From an uncultured Caulobacteraceae bacterium (GTDB lineage: Bacteria; Pseudomonadota; Alphaproteobacteria; Caulobacterales; TH1-2): 6,612 bases of DNA. Numbering within the stretch: the stretch's first letter is position 1; each line of letters opens with the position of its first letter. The notes under the pieces were generated by a model. The model was given only the letters and a program-made list of their open reading frames with translations. It was not told where the DNA came from and made no database searches. Shown here piece by piece: positions 1 through 5,742 of the stretch. The DNA lies in contig CALBST010000435.1 in NCBI GenBank assembly GCA_937967425.1, forward strand, positions 1 to 6,612, read 5' to 3'. A program made the position numbers and the translations under genes.

Positions 1-13
1 GGGGAGCGCGCAC

Positions 14-499
14 ATGGTTCGAATTTTCGCACTTGCATTCGCTTTGGTTGTGGCCGCGTGGACGCCGGCGCACGCGCAGGAGCAGACCGAACGCCAGAGA
101 TTGGCGCATGAAGTCATGCAATTGATGGAGATGGAGCGGGTGCTGAGTGAGTTTTTCGCAACCATGGCGCCGGTGGTCGCTAGCGGCATCGCCAATGAGA
201 TTCGACTCACGCCGGTGCAAACTGCGCGGCTTGGCGAAATCGTCGCTGCGGAGTTTCGCGCGGAAACCGCCACGATGGTTAGTCAGATGGTCGAGGTGTA
301 CGCCGAGCGAATGACCGAGGAGCAATTGCGCGAGACAGTTGCGTTTCTACGTTCGCCCTCGGGCGCGGCATTTCTTCAGACGCAAACCAACGCGCAGGCG
401 GAATTGGAGCGCATCGGCCAAGAAGGCGGCATGCGCGTTGGCGTGCGCGCGATCACGCGTTTGATGCAGGAGGGGGAAGCTCCGCCTCCGCATCTCTAA
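14..499 (+). CDS. Exported DUF2059 family protein
   Basis: This is a 161-residue protein with a clear signal peptide: basic start (MVR), hydrophobic core at residues 4-16, and an AHA|Q cleavage site after residue 21. The mature part should be periplasmic. It is almost entirely helical by composition. It ends in the block typical of DUF2059 at about residues 96-117 (YAERMTEEQL then AFLRSPSG), which matches the family pattern of Tyr, a Thr-Glu-Glu turn, a Phe and a Ser-Pro-x-Gly. The length fits the family. The start is supported by a GGGGAG ribosome site at 1-6, seven bases before the ATG. The molecular role of DUF2059 proteins is not established, so none is assigned. It converges on the RcnB-like gene, with a hairpin between them. 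The family call rests on recognised motifs without a profile search. Confidence 0.85.
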   Translation: MVRIFALAFALVVAAWTPAHAQEQTERQRLAHEVMQLMEMERVLSEFFATMAPVVASGIANEIRLTPVQTARLGEIVAAEFRAETATMVSQMVEVYAERMTEEQLRETVAFLRSPSGAAFLQTQTNAQAELERIGQEGGMRVGVRAITRLMQEGEAPPPHL

Positions 500-500
500 C

Positions 501-534
501 AGAAAAGAGCCGCCTCGCGCGAACGAGGCGGCTC
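501..534 (-). terminator. Intrinsic terminator hairpin between convergent genes
   Basis: A perfect 11-bp GC-rich stem pairs 507-517 (GAGCCGCCTCG) with 524-534 around a 6-base loop. On the minus strand it is followed directly by TTTTCTGTT (506 downward), a good U-tract for ending the RcnB-like transcript. On the plus strand the trailing bases (GATCTGTCC) are only weakly U-rich, so termination of the DUF2059 gene is less certain, though a bidirectional role is plausible. Confidence 0.8.
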
Positions 535-556
535 GATCTGTCCCTGGCGATGTGCG

Positions 557-1675
557 TTAGTAATAGTACATCGCGTCGAGGATGAGACCGGTGGAGACCA
601 CGATCAGCAGAATGTCGCGATCCACCATCACATAGCGGCAGCCATATGGAGCAGGCGGCAGCCGATAGTAGAGGTCGTACGGGATCGGGTCCCAATAGAG
701 GTCGTACGGCAGGATGTATCCAACCCGCCACGGCCGATACGGACGCCGCCAGCCGTCATAGCCGTACCAATAATAGTTGTGGCCGAAGAAGCCGGCGATG
801 ATCAGCGAGTAGCCGCGGTCGAAGTAGTGGCCGTGGCGCACATGCCGCCAATCGCGATAGCGCGGACGGTCCCAATCATTGTGGTTGTGGCGCCAGCGAT
901 TGTAGCGGTCGCGATCGTAACGGCCGTCGCGGCCACGGTCCCAATCATTGTGCGCAAAGTCTCGCCCGCGGCCGGTGCGCCAGCCATTGTCGCCGCCGCG
1001 TCCGCGACCATCATTCCAATCACCACGGTCGCGGCCATCGTTATCGCCACGGCCTCCGTTCCAGTCGCCACGGCCTCGGCCATCGCCGTCATTGCCGCGC
1101 CCACGACCGCCATTCCATTGGCCGCCATTGTTGTCGCCACGGCCGCCATTCCATTCGCCACGGCCTCGGCCATCGCCGTCATTGCCGCGCCCACGACCGC
1201 CATTCCATTGGCCGCCATTGTTGTCGCCACGGCCGCCATTCCAATCGCCACGACCGCGACCGTCGCTGCCGCGCCCGCCGTTCCATTGGCCGCCGTTATT
1301 GCCGCCGCGACCGCCGTTCCAGTCGCCTCGGCCACGGCCATCGCCGCCGTCATTGCCTCGACCACGGCCGCCATCCCATTGGCCGCGCCCACGGCCCTCG
1401 TTGCCGCCGAGCAGACCTGGGTTTTGCGGCGCTTGCGGCGCAGCCTGCGGCGGCGTCGGGCGTTGCCCGCCGTCATTGTCGCCGCGTCCACGATGGCCCT
1501 GGTCACCGCGATTTCCGCGATCACCGCGATCGGCGCGATCGCCGCGGTGTCGTTGGCCGCCGCCATCGACCTGTCTGTCCCGGGCGTGTTCGCCGCGTTG
1601 AGCGTAAGCAGGTGGCGCCGCCACCCAGGCTGCCGCGCTCAAAGCGGCCGCTGCCGCGATGAGGGCTTTCTTCAT
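557..1675 (-). CDS. Secreted Gly/Arg/Asn-repeat protein with RcnB-like domain
   Basis: The protein has 372 residues from the preferred start. Residues 1-25 form a signal peptide (MKK, Ala-rich core, AYA|Q), so it is periplasmic or secreted. Residues 44-65 have Gly nearly every third residue, with RGD/RGN triplets. Residues 71-92 are a Pro/Gln/Ala linker. Residues 94-238 are a disordered repeat region of WNGGRG, GQWNGGRGRGN and DGRGRG units, including two 30-residue units (145-174 and 175-204) differing only at the last residue. Residues 240-287 are rich in His, Asp, Arg and aromatics. The end (about 284-372) matches the RcnB family: LPPAPYGCRYV, then a hydrophobic ILLIVVSTGLILDAMYYY tail. E. 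coli RcnB is a periplasmic nickel/cobalt homeostasis factor of about 110 residues; no rcnA exporter lies here, so metal binding is only inferred. The ATG at 1673-1675 is chosen over an upstream ATG at 1705 because it starts the signal peptide and has a GGGAG site. Confidence 0.85.
   Translation of the reverse strand: MKKALIAAAAALSAAAWVAAPPAYAQRGEHARDRQVDGGGQRHRGDRADRGDRGNRGDQGHRGRGDNDGGQRPTPPQAAPQAPQNPGLLGGNEGRGRGQWDGGRGRGNDGGDGRGRGDWNGGRGGNNGGQWNGGRGSDGRGRGDWNGGRGDNNGGQWNGGRGRGNDGDGRGRGEWNGGRGDNNGGQWNGGRGRGNDGDGRGRGDWNGGRGDNDGRDRGDWNDGRGRGGDNGWRTGRGRDFAHNDWDRGRDGRYDRDRYNRWRHNHNDWDRPRYRDWRHVRHGHYFDRGYSLIIAGFFGHNYYWYGYDGWRRPYRPWRVGYILPYDLYWDPIPYDLYYRLPPAPYGCRYVMVDRDILLIVVSTGLILDAMYYY
1064..1243 (-). 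repeat. Two 90-bp near-identical tandem repeats inside the RcnB-like gene
   Basis: Positions 1064-1153 and 1154-1243 are direct repeats with 89 of 90 bases identical. The only difference (1064 g, 1154 t) makes Asp204 versus Glu174. Each copy encodes a 30-residue unit starting WNGGRGDNNGG. Degenerate copies flank them: residues 119-144 on the N-terminal side, shortened by four residues, and partial WN(G/D)GRG units on the C-terminal side (205-238). The unit length is a multiple of three, so copy-number changes keep the reading frame. Confidence 0.9.
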
Positions 1676-1682
1676 GTTGAGG

Positions 1683-1687
1683 CTCCC
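1683..1687 (-). promoter_or_regulatory. Ribosome binding site deciding the RcnB-like start
   Basis: GGGAG on the minus strand lies seven bases before the ATG at 1673-1675. It argues for the MKK start directly before the signal peptide rather than the ATG ten codons upstream, which would put polar residues ahead of the signal sequence. Confidence 0.7.
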
Positions 1688-1733
1688 AGTGTGCGTGTTG
1701 CACATCCTCGCACGGTGACGATGCGGCGGGCCG

Positions 1734-1761
1734 CCTGAACCGAACCTGAATCCGGCCTGAA
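1734..1761 (-). promoter_or_regulatory. Three TTCAGG boxes at 11-bp spacing upstream of the RcnB-like gene
   Basis: Read on the minus strand, TTCAGG occurs at 1761-1756, 1750-1745 and 1739-1734. The spacers are exactly 5 bp (CCGGA and TTCGG), giving an 11-bp period. A weaker fourth box, TTCCAA, is in phase at 1772-1767. Direct repeats of about 11 bp are the usual layout for OmpR/PhoB-family response regulators binding in tandem. The array lies 59-86 bp upstream of the ATG, as expected for an activator site near the -35 region. No convincing -10 element was found, so the regulator and promoter are inferred. Confidence 0.5.
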
Positions 1762-1802
1762 GCTTCTTGGAAGCGAACCGTCAGGCAGGGCGACGAGGCC
1801 GG

Positions 1803-2486
1803 TCAGGCCAGCTTCAGACCGTTCAGCAAGAAGCGCACCGCGCGGGCGACGTGGGCTTTAAGCTCGGCATCCGGGATGACGTAGTTTTCGTCGGAGATGG
1901 CCTGGAAATGGTGCCTGCTGCGCAGCAGGTCGATGAAATAGATGACGCTCTCCGTTGCGGCGGCATCGCTCAAGCCAGCTTGTTTGAGGAGCGCCGTCAG
2001 TTCGTCGTAGATGAAATTGGCGCCGCTCGTGGAGAAGTAGTGACGAAAGTTCGGGGGCAGTTTGCGGCCTTCGCTCACCATCACCCGAAAGAATGCGATG
2101 CTGTCGCGCTCAAGCAGCCGCCTCAGGAAGTGTTCGCCGACGACTTGAAGCGCCTCCTCAAGCGGCAGACCCTCAATGTCGCCCGGCGGGCGCATTTCGC
2201 GGGCGAAGCGGTCATGCTGATCCTGCATGAATGCGAGGAACAGGCCTTCCTTGTTGCCGAATTGAGCATAGAGCGTCGCGAGCGAGCCGCCTGCCAGGCG
2301 AACCACTTCGTTGACGCTCGCGGCCTCATAGCCGTGCTCAAGGAAGACCTCGCGTGCGGCCTGCAAGAAGGCTTGGCGGCGCGCTACGCCGCGATCGGGC
2401 TGACGCCCCTCAGGAACTTGCGGTTTGATCGCTGCTGATCCTGCCACGGCCCAATTACCCTCACGGACCTGTGAGAATAGGCCCAT
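1803..2486 (-). CDS. TetR/AcrR family transcriptional regulator (AefR-like C-terminus)
   Basis: This is a 227-residue DNA-binding repressor-type protein. Residues 36-83 are a TetR N-terminal domain: helix 1 ends in AREVFLEHGYEAASV, and the helix-turn-helix at 57-76 has VNEVVRLAGGSLATLYAQFG followed by NKEGLF. The ligand-binding half (about 95-225) resembles the AefR-type C-terminal domain, with SIAFFRVMVSEGRKLP and FYFIDLLR-like segments; this is recognised by eye. It is divergent from the emrAB-type genes, a standard arrangement for a local repressor of the pump, which would release DNA when bound by a pump substrate. The start is uncertain. The ATG at 2486 has no clear ribosome site. A GTG at 2447 has GAGGG at 2458-2462 ten bases upstream and would give 214 residues. 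No terminator is obvious between this gene and the RcnB-like gene. Confidence 0.88.
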   Translation of the reverse strand: MGLFSQVREGNWAVAGSAAIKPQVPEGRQPDRGVARRQAFLQAAREVFLEHGYEAASVNEVVRLAGGSLATLYAQFGNKEGLFLAFMQDQHDRFAREMRPPGDIEGLPLEEALQVVGEHFLRRLLERDSIAFFRVMVSEGRKLPPNFRHYFSTSGANFIYDELTALLKQAGLSDAAATESVIYFIDLLRSRHHFQAISDENYVIPDAELKAHVARAVRFLLNGLKLA

Positions 2487-2563
2487 GTCTCAGCTACGCA
2501 AGTCGTGGAACCTGGGTCGTTTGGCCTAATTTGGGTGGGCGTCCTCTGCCGTCGGGGTATCTT

Positions 2564-2568
2564 GAAGG
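2564..2568 (+). promoter_or_regulatory. Probable ribosome binding site for emrA
   Basis: GAAGG lies ten bases before the ATG at 2579. Spacing is slightly long, but this is the only purine-rich site before any of the in-frame start codons between 2471 and 2633 that avoids overlap with tetR. It favours the 2579 start. Confidence 0.4.
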
Positions 2569-2569
2569 C

Positions 2570-2589
2570 AACGTAGCTATGGCTACGTT
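2570..2589. promoter_or_regulatory. Palindrome over the emrA start, candidate TetR operator
   Basis: A perfect inverted repeat has 8-base arms, AACGTAGC (2570-2577) and GCTACGTT (2582-2589), around TATG. The half-site core GCTACG occurs again at 2493-2498, at the other end of the tetR-emrA spacer. TetR-type repressors bind short palindromes beside their own divergent targets, so this is the best operator candidate. It covers the proposed emrA ATG (2579-2581), so binding would block transcription elongation, or the RNA hairpin would hinder initiation at that codon. Confidence 0.45.
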
Positions 2590-3604
2590 TGCAAAGGACC
2601 GCTTTGGGTCCGGGCTTTCTTTCGTTTTTCCCATGCCAGAAGACGCCGGGTCCCCGGTCGACCTCTCGCGTACGCCTGCCAAGGCGGGCGCGTTCGCGCA
2701 ATCCATTGGCCGCCGCGGCCTGATGATCGCCGGCGGCGTTGCCGCGTTTGTGGCGCTCGCCGTATGGGGTGGTAATTGGTTCTTTGTCGGCCGCCACATG
2801 GTGACGACGGACAACGCCTATGTCCGCGCCGACATCTCGCTGATCTCGCCGCAAGTAGAGGGCTACGTTCGTGCCATTCCGGCTGCTGAGAATCAAAGCG
2901 TGCACGCGGGCGACGTTCTCGTCGAAATCGATCCTACCGATTATCAGGCCCGCCTGGCGGCAGCGCGGGCGGCGCTTGCCGAAGCAGAGGGCGCGCGAGC
3001 TTCGCAACAAGCTGGGCGCGCGCTCGCGTCCGCCGATGTCGCGCGCTACCGGCCGCTGGCGGAGCGCGGCTTGCTTTCGCCGGCGCGCATGCAGCAACTT
3101 GAGATTCAGGCGCGGCAAGCTGGCGGCGGCGCTGCCGCCGCTGAGGCCAGCGTTGAAGCCGCGCGGGCGCAACTGGCGCAGGCTGAACTGGACTTGCAGC
3201 GCACGACTATTCGCGCGCCGATCGATGGCGTGGTCGGCGATCGCCAAGTGCAGCTTGGTCAGCTGGTGCGCGTCGGGGCGCCTCTGATGTCGGTGGTGCC
3301 GCTGCAATCGGTTTATGTCGTCGCGAACTTCAAAGAGACGCAGATTGAGAATTTCCGCGCGGGACAACCGGTAACGATCCGCGCCGATGTCGCGCACAGC
3401 TTGCGCCTTCGCGGCGTCGTGGATTCGATCGCGCCGGCGAGCGGCAGCGAGTTCTCGATCATTCCGACCGATACCGCGACCGGCAACTTCACCAAGATCG
3501 TGCAGCGCGTGCCGGTGCGCATTCGTCTCGACCCGGGGCAGGAGGGGCTGGACCTGCTTAGGCCGGGGCTCTCGGCGACCGTCACGGTGGACACACGCGG
3601 ATGA
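2579..3604 (+). CDS. emrA: HlyD/EmrA-type efflux periplasmic adaptor subunit
   Basis: A 341-residue membrane-fusion protein links an inner-membrane MFS exporter to an outer-membrane channel. A cytoplasmic N-terminus precedes one membrane anchor (about 47-69, ending GGNWFFVG). Then comes the EmrA signature TTDNAYV (76-82) and the first half of the lipoyl-like domain (ISPQVEGYV, then VHAGDVLVEIDPTDY). A long Ala/Gln/Glu-rich coiled-coil hairpin spans about 120-205. The second lipoyl half is IRAPIDGVVGDR, and a beta-barrel follows (VYVVANFKETQIENF to PVRIRLDP). The length suits the family. Start: the open frame extends to a GTG at 2471, but that would overlap tetR. The ATG at 2579 has GAAGG at 2564-2568; an ATG at 2633 is possible but lacks a ribosome site. 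Its stop overlaps the next gene's start (ATGA, 3601-3604), implying translational coupling. No TolC-like gene is in the window. Confidence 0.92.
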   Translation: MATFAKDRFGSGLSFVFPMPEDAGSPVDLSRTPAKAGAFAQSIGRRGLMIAGGVAAFVALAVWGGNWFFVGRHMVTTDNAYVRADISLISPQVEGYVRAIPAAENQSVHAGDVLVEIDPTDYQARLAAARAALAEAEGARASQQAGRALASADVARYRPLAERGLLSPARMQQLEIQARQAGGGAAAAEASVEAARAQLAQAELDLQRTTIRAPIDGVVGDRQVQLGQLVRVGAPLMSVVPLQSVYVVANFKETQIENFRAGQPVTIRADVAHSLRLRGVVDSIAPASGSEFSIIPTDTATGNFTKIVQRVPVRIRLDPGQEGLDLLRPGLSATVTVDTRG

Positions 3605-5208
3605 GCGACGCCGCTCAAGCGGCCGCTAAACCGGACGATACACCGCCGATCCATATCTGGATCGGCTTCATCGCCATGGTCGTCGGCCAGTTCATGGCGA
3701 TCCTCGATATTCAGATCGTCGCCAGCGCGCTGGGCTCGATCCAAGCGGGCGTCAGCGCCAGCCGCGATGAAATCAGCTGGGTGCAGACCTCCTACCTGAT
3801 CGCGGAAGTGATCGGAATTCCGCTGTCCGGCTTCCTTGGCCGCGCGCTCGGTACGCGTTTGCTGTTCTGCATCTCGGCGCTGGCGTTTTCGTTCACGAGT
3901 TTGCTCTGCGCCTTCGCCTGGGACATCAACTCGCTGATCGTATTCCGCGCGCTGCAAGGCTTCTCCGGCGCTGCGATGATCCCGACGGTGATGGCGACGC
4001 TCTATCTCGCGTTTCCCCAACGTCTACAGCCAATGACCGGCGCGATGATGGGCATGGTCATTACGCTGGCGCCATCGCTTGGACCGACAATCGGCGGCAT
4101 GGTGGCGGAGACGCTGGGGTGGCGGGCGCTGTTTTGGGTCAACGTCGTGCCGGGCATTCTGATCACAATCGTGATCTGGAACACGATGGCGTCGCTCGAT
4201 AAGCCGCACTTCAATCTCTTGAAGAAGATCGATCTTATCGGCTTGCTCGGTCTCGCCATGTTCTTGGGCGCGGCGGAATACACGCTTGAGGAAGGCCCGG
4301 GGAACGAGTGGTTCGCGTCGAGCGAAGTCACGATGTGGGCTCTGGTTTCGGCTGCAGGCGCCGCGCTTTTCTTTTATCGCGCCTTCAAGGTCGAAACGCC
4401 TATTGTGGATCTCAAACCGTTTACGTCGCCGACGTTCGCCGTCGGCGCGGGGCTTGGCTTCATTCTCGGGCTTGGCCTGTTCACGTCAGTTTTCCTGACG
4501 CCGCTCTTCCTCAGTTCGGTGCGGGGCTATAGCGCGCTGCAGATCGGGCACACGATGTTCGTGCAGGGCGCGGTGATGTTTTTGTTCGCGCCCATAATCG
4601 GCCGTTTTGGCCGCACCCTGCCCGACACGCGTCCGCTGGGTATTTTAGGCTTCTTGCTTGTGGGCCTCTCGTGCTGGCTGCAGGCGCATCTGACGGCGGA
4701 GGCAGGCTTCTGGGAGTTGGCTTGGCCGCAGGTGTTGCGCGGGCTCGGGTTGATGATGACGTTCAACTCGGTGATGCAGCCGGCGCTGCAATCCTTGCCG
4801 CCGCAAATGGTCCACTCGGGCGCCGGCCTCTTCAACACCATGCGCAATCTCGGCGGCGCGTTCGGCATCGCGGCGTTGGCGACGGTGCAGGCGCATTCGT
4901 TCGCGCTGCACCGCCAGGAACTTTACGCCGCCGCCGATCCGCAGAACCCGCACGTCGCCGGCATGATTGCCGGCGCGCAGGCGTATCTTGAGCAAGCGGG
5001 CGCGATCGATCCGGAGCGGCAGGCGTTGATGCGCTACGCGGCGCTCTTGGATCGCGAAGCGTTGGTGATGACCTTCAACGATCAGTTCTTGATGCTGGCA
5101 GTGGTGATCAGCTTGTCAGCGTTTGCGATGCTGTTGCTGCGGCCGCGGCCTCGGGTTGGCTTGGGCGGCCCGCCGCCGAAGCTCGATGAAGCCGCGATGG
5201 CTCACTGA
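3601..5208 (+). CDS. emrB: DHA2-family MFS multidrug efflux permease (EmrB/QacA type)
   Basis: A 535-residue inner-membrane drug:H+ antiporter that pairs with the EmrA-type adaptor upstream. Its length and hydrophobic profile fit the 14-TM DHA2 subfamily. Motif D1 is in TM1 (LDIQIVASAL, 35-44; the common form is LDxTIVNVAL, so Thr is replaced by Gln). Motif A follows TM2 (GFLGRALGTR, 77-86). Motif B in TM4 is RALQGFSGAAMIP (116-128), with the conserved Arg116. The antiporter motif C in TM5 is APSLGPTIGG (157-166), followed by GWRALFWVN. Asp36 and Arg116 are the expected proton-coupling residues. The C-terminus is a short Pro/Arg/Gly-rich cytoplasmic tail. The ATG overlaps the emrA stop by four bases, giving one co-translated unit. 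Its 3' end overlaps the convergent peroxidase gene by 7 bp. The substrate cannot be told from sequence. Confidence 0.93.
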   Translation: MSDAAQAAAKPDDTPPIHIWIGFIAMVVGQFMAILDIQIVASALGSIQAGVSASRDEISWVQTSYLIAEVIGIPLSGFLGRALGTRLLFCISALAFSFTSLLCAFAWDINSLIVFRALQGFSGAAMIPTVMATLYLAFPQRLQPMTGAMMGMVITLAPSLGPTIGGMVAETLGWRALFWVNVVPGILITIVIWNTMASLDKPHFNLLKKIDLIGLLGLAMFLGAAEYTLEEGPGNEWFASSEVTMWALVSAAGAALFFYRAFKVETPIVDLKPFTSPTFAVGAGLGFILGLGLFTSVFLTPLFLSSVRGYSALQIGHTMFVQGAVMFLFAPIIGRFGRTLPDTRPLGILGFLLVGLSCWLQAHLTAEAGFWELAWPQVLRGLGLMMTFNSVMQPALQSLPPQMVHSGAGLFNTMRNLGGAFGIAALATVQAHSFALHRQELYAAADPQNPHVAGMIAGAQAYLEQAGAIDPERQALMRYAALLDREALVMTFNDQFLMLAVVISLSAFAMLLLRPRPRVGLGGPPPKLDEAAMAH

Positions 5209-5732
5209 TCGGCGCAGATCGCGCCCTTGATGGCTTCCAGCATGTCGGGCGCGAGCGGGGCGGTTTTCGAGCCATAGGCGCCGACGAGCGTGCCGTCCTT
5301 GCCGATCAGATACTTGTGAAAGTTCCAGCGCGGCAGCGCGCTCTCGCCGAGCTCGTCCGCGACCCACTGGTAAAACGGATGACGGCGTTCTCGCGAGGTG
5401 ATTTCTACCTTTTCCGTCATCGGGAAGGTGACGTGGTAGGTCGTATCGCAGAACTCGCGGATCTCTTTGGCTTCGCCCGGCTCCTGATGACCAAAGTCGT
5501 TGCAGGGCACGCCGATGATGACGAGGCCTTTATCGGCTTTCGCTTCGTAGAGCGCTTCGAGATCGCGGTATTGCGAGGTGAAGCCGCACGCGCTTGCCAC
5601 ATTTACGATCAACACCGCCTTGCCGGCGTAGTCAGCGAGGTTAATCTCGCCTGCCTCGTCGAGCTTGTGGAAGTTGAAGTCGTGAGCGGTCGTCATTGTC
5701 TGGCGCGCAAGTTTCATCGGAAGGCGGGGCAT
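5202..5732 (-). CDS. Glutathione peroxidase family protein (BtuE-like, thioredoxin-type)
   Basis: A 176-residue Cys-based peroxidase that reduces H2O2 or organic hydroperoxides. No signal peptide is visible, so it is probably cytosolic. The peroxidatic Cys49 is in NVASACGFTSQY. The catalytic Gln83 is in a loop reading VPCNDFGHQEPG, where most relatives have FPCNQFGGQEPG. The catalytic pair Trp136-Asn137 is in WNFHKYLI. Cys95 (REFCDTTYHVTFPM) is 46 residues after Cys49, the same spacing as the peroxidatic and resolving cysteines of yeast Gpx3, so an atypical 2-Cys, thioredoxin-reduced mechanism is likely. Residue 49 is a TGC cysteine codon, not selenocysteine. The ATG at 5732 is preferred because AGAGG (5738-5742) precedes it by five bases. 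The ATG twelve codons in (5696), where family homology begins, has no ribosome site. The gene is convergent with emrB and divergent from ileS. Confidence 0.92.
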   Translation of the reverse strand: MPRLPMKLARQTMTTAHDFNFHKLDEAGEINLADYAGKAVLIVNVASACGFTSQYRDLEALYEAKADKGLVIIGVPCNDFGHQEPGEAKEIREFCDTTYHVTFPMTEKVEITSRERRHPFYQWVADELGESALPRWNFHKYLIGKDGTLVGAYGSKTAPLAPDMLEAIKGAICADQ

Positions 5733-5737
5733 TTAGA

Positions 5738-5742
5738 CCTCT
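5738..5742 (-). promoter_or_regulatory. Ribosome binding site deciding the peroxidase start
   Basis: AGAGG on the minus strand sits five bases before the ATG at 5730-5732. Neither of the in-frame internal ATGs (codons 6 and 13) has a comparable site. This supports a 12-residue N-terminal extension relative to the conserved domain. Confidence 0.6.

Noticed and set aside
1064..1243. Regularly spaced repeats considered as a CRISPR-like array
   Set aside because: The repeats are contiguous 90-bp coding units with no unique spacers, and they encode a 30-residue protein repeat in frame.
779..1738. Long plus-strand open frames (779-1738 and 948-1601) and a second minus-strand frame (802-1566) across the repeat region
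   Set aside because: They arise because the 90-bp repeats are a multiple of three and GC-rich, so stops are absent in several frames. Their products are monotonous Ala/Val/Ile or Pro/Arg/Ser strings with no domain. The frame at 557-1675 has a signal peptide, ribosome site, RcnB-type tail and terminator.
1725..1774. Short palindromes GGCGG-G-CCGCC (1725-1735) and GCTTC-TTG-GAAGC (1762-1774) as a tetR terminator
   Set aside because: The stems are only five pairs and neither has a U-tract on the minus strand. They look incidental beside the TTCAGG array.
1767..2438. Plus-strand open frame of 223 codons opposite tetR
   Set aside because: It mirrors the TetR coding sequence. The minus-strand product has a clear helix-turn-helix domain, whereas this one shows no recognisable fold.
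2521..2563. Possible -35/-10 pairs for emrA (TTGGCC or TTGGGT with TATCTT)
   Set aside because: The spacings (about 31 and 21 bp) do not fit a normal promoter and the hexamers are poor, so no promoter is claimed.
2384..3397. Minus-strand open frame of 337 codons opposite emrA
   Set aside because: The product is Arg-rich and lacks domains, as expected for an antisense shadow of a GC-rich gene. The plus strand encodes a complete EmrA-type adaptor.
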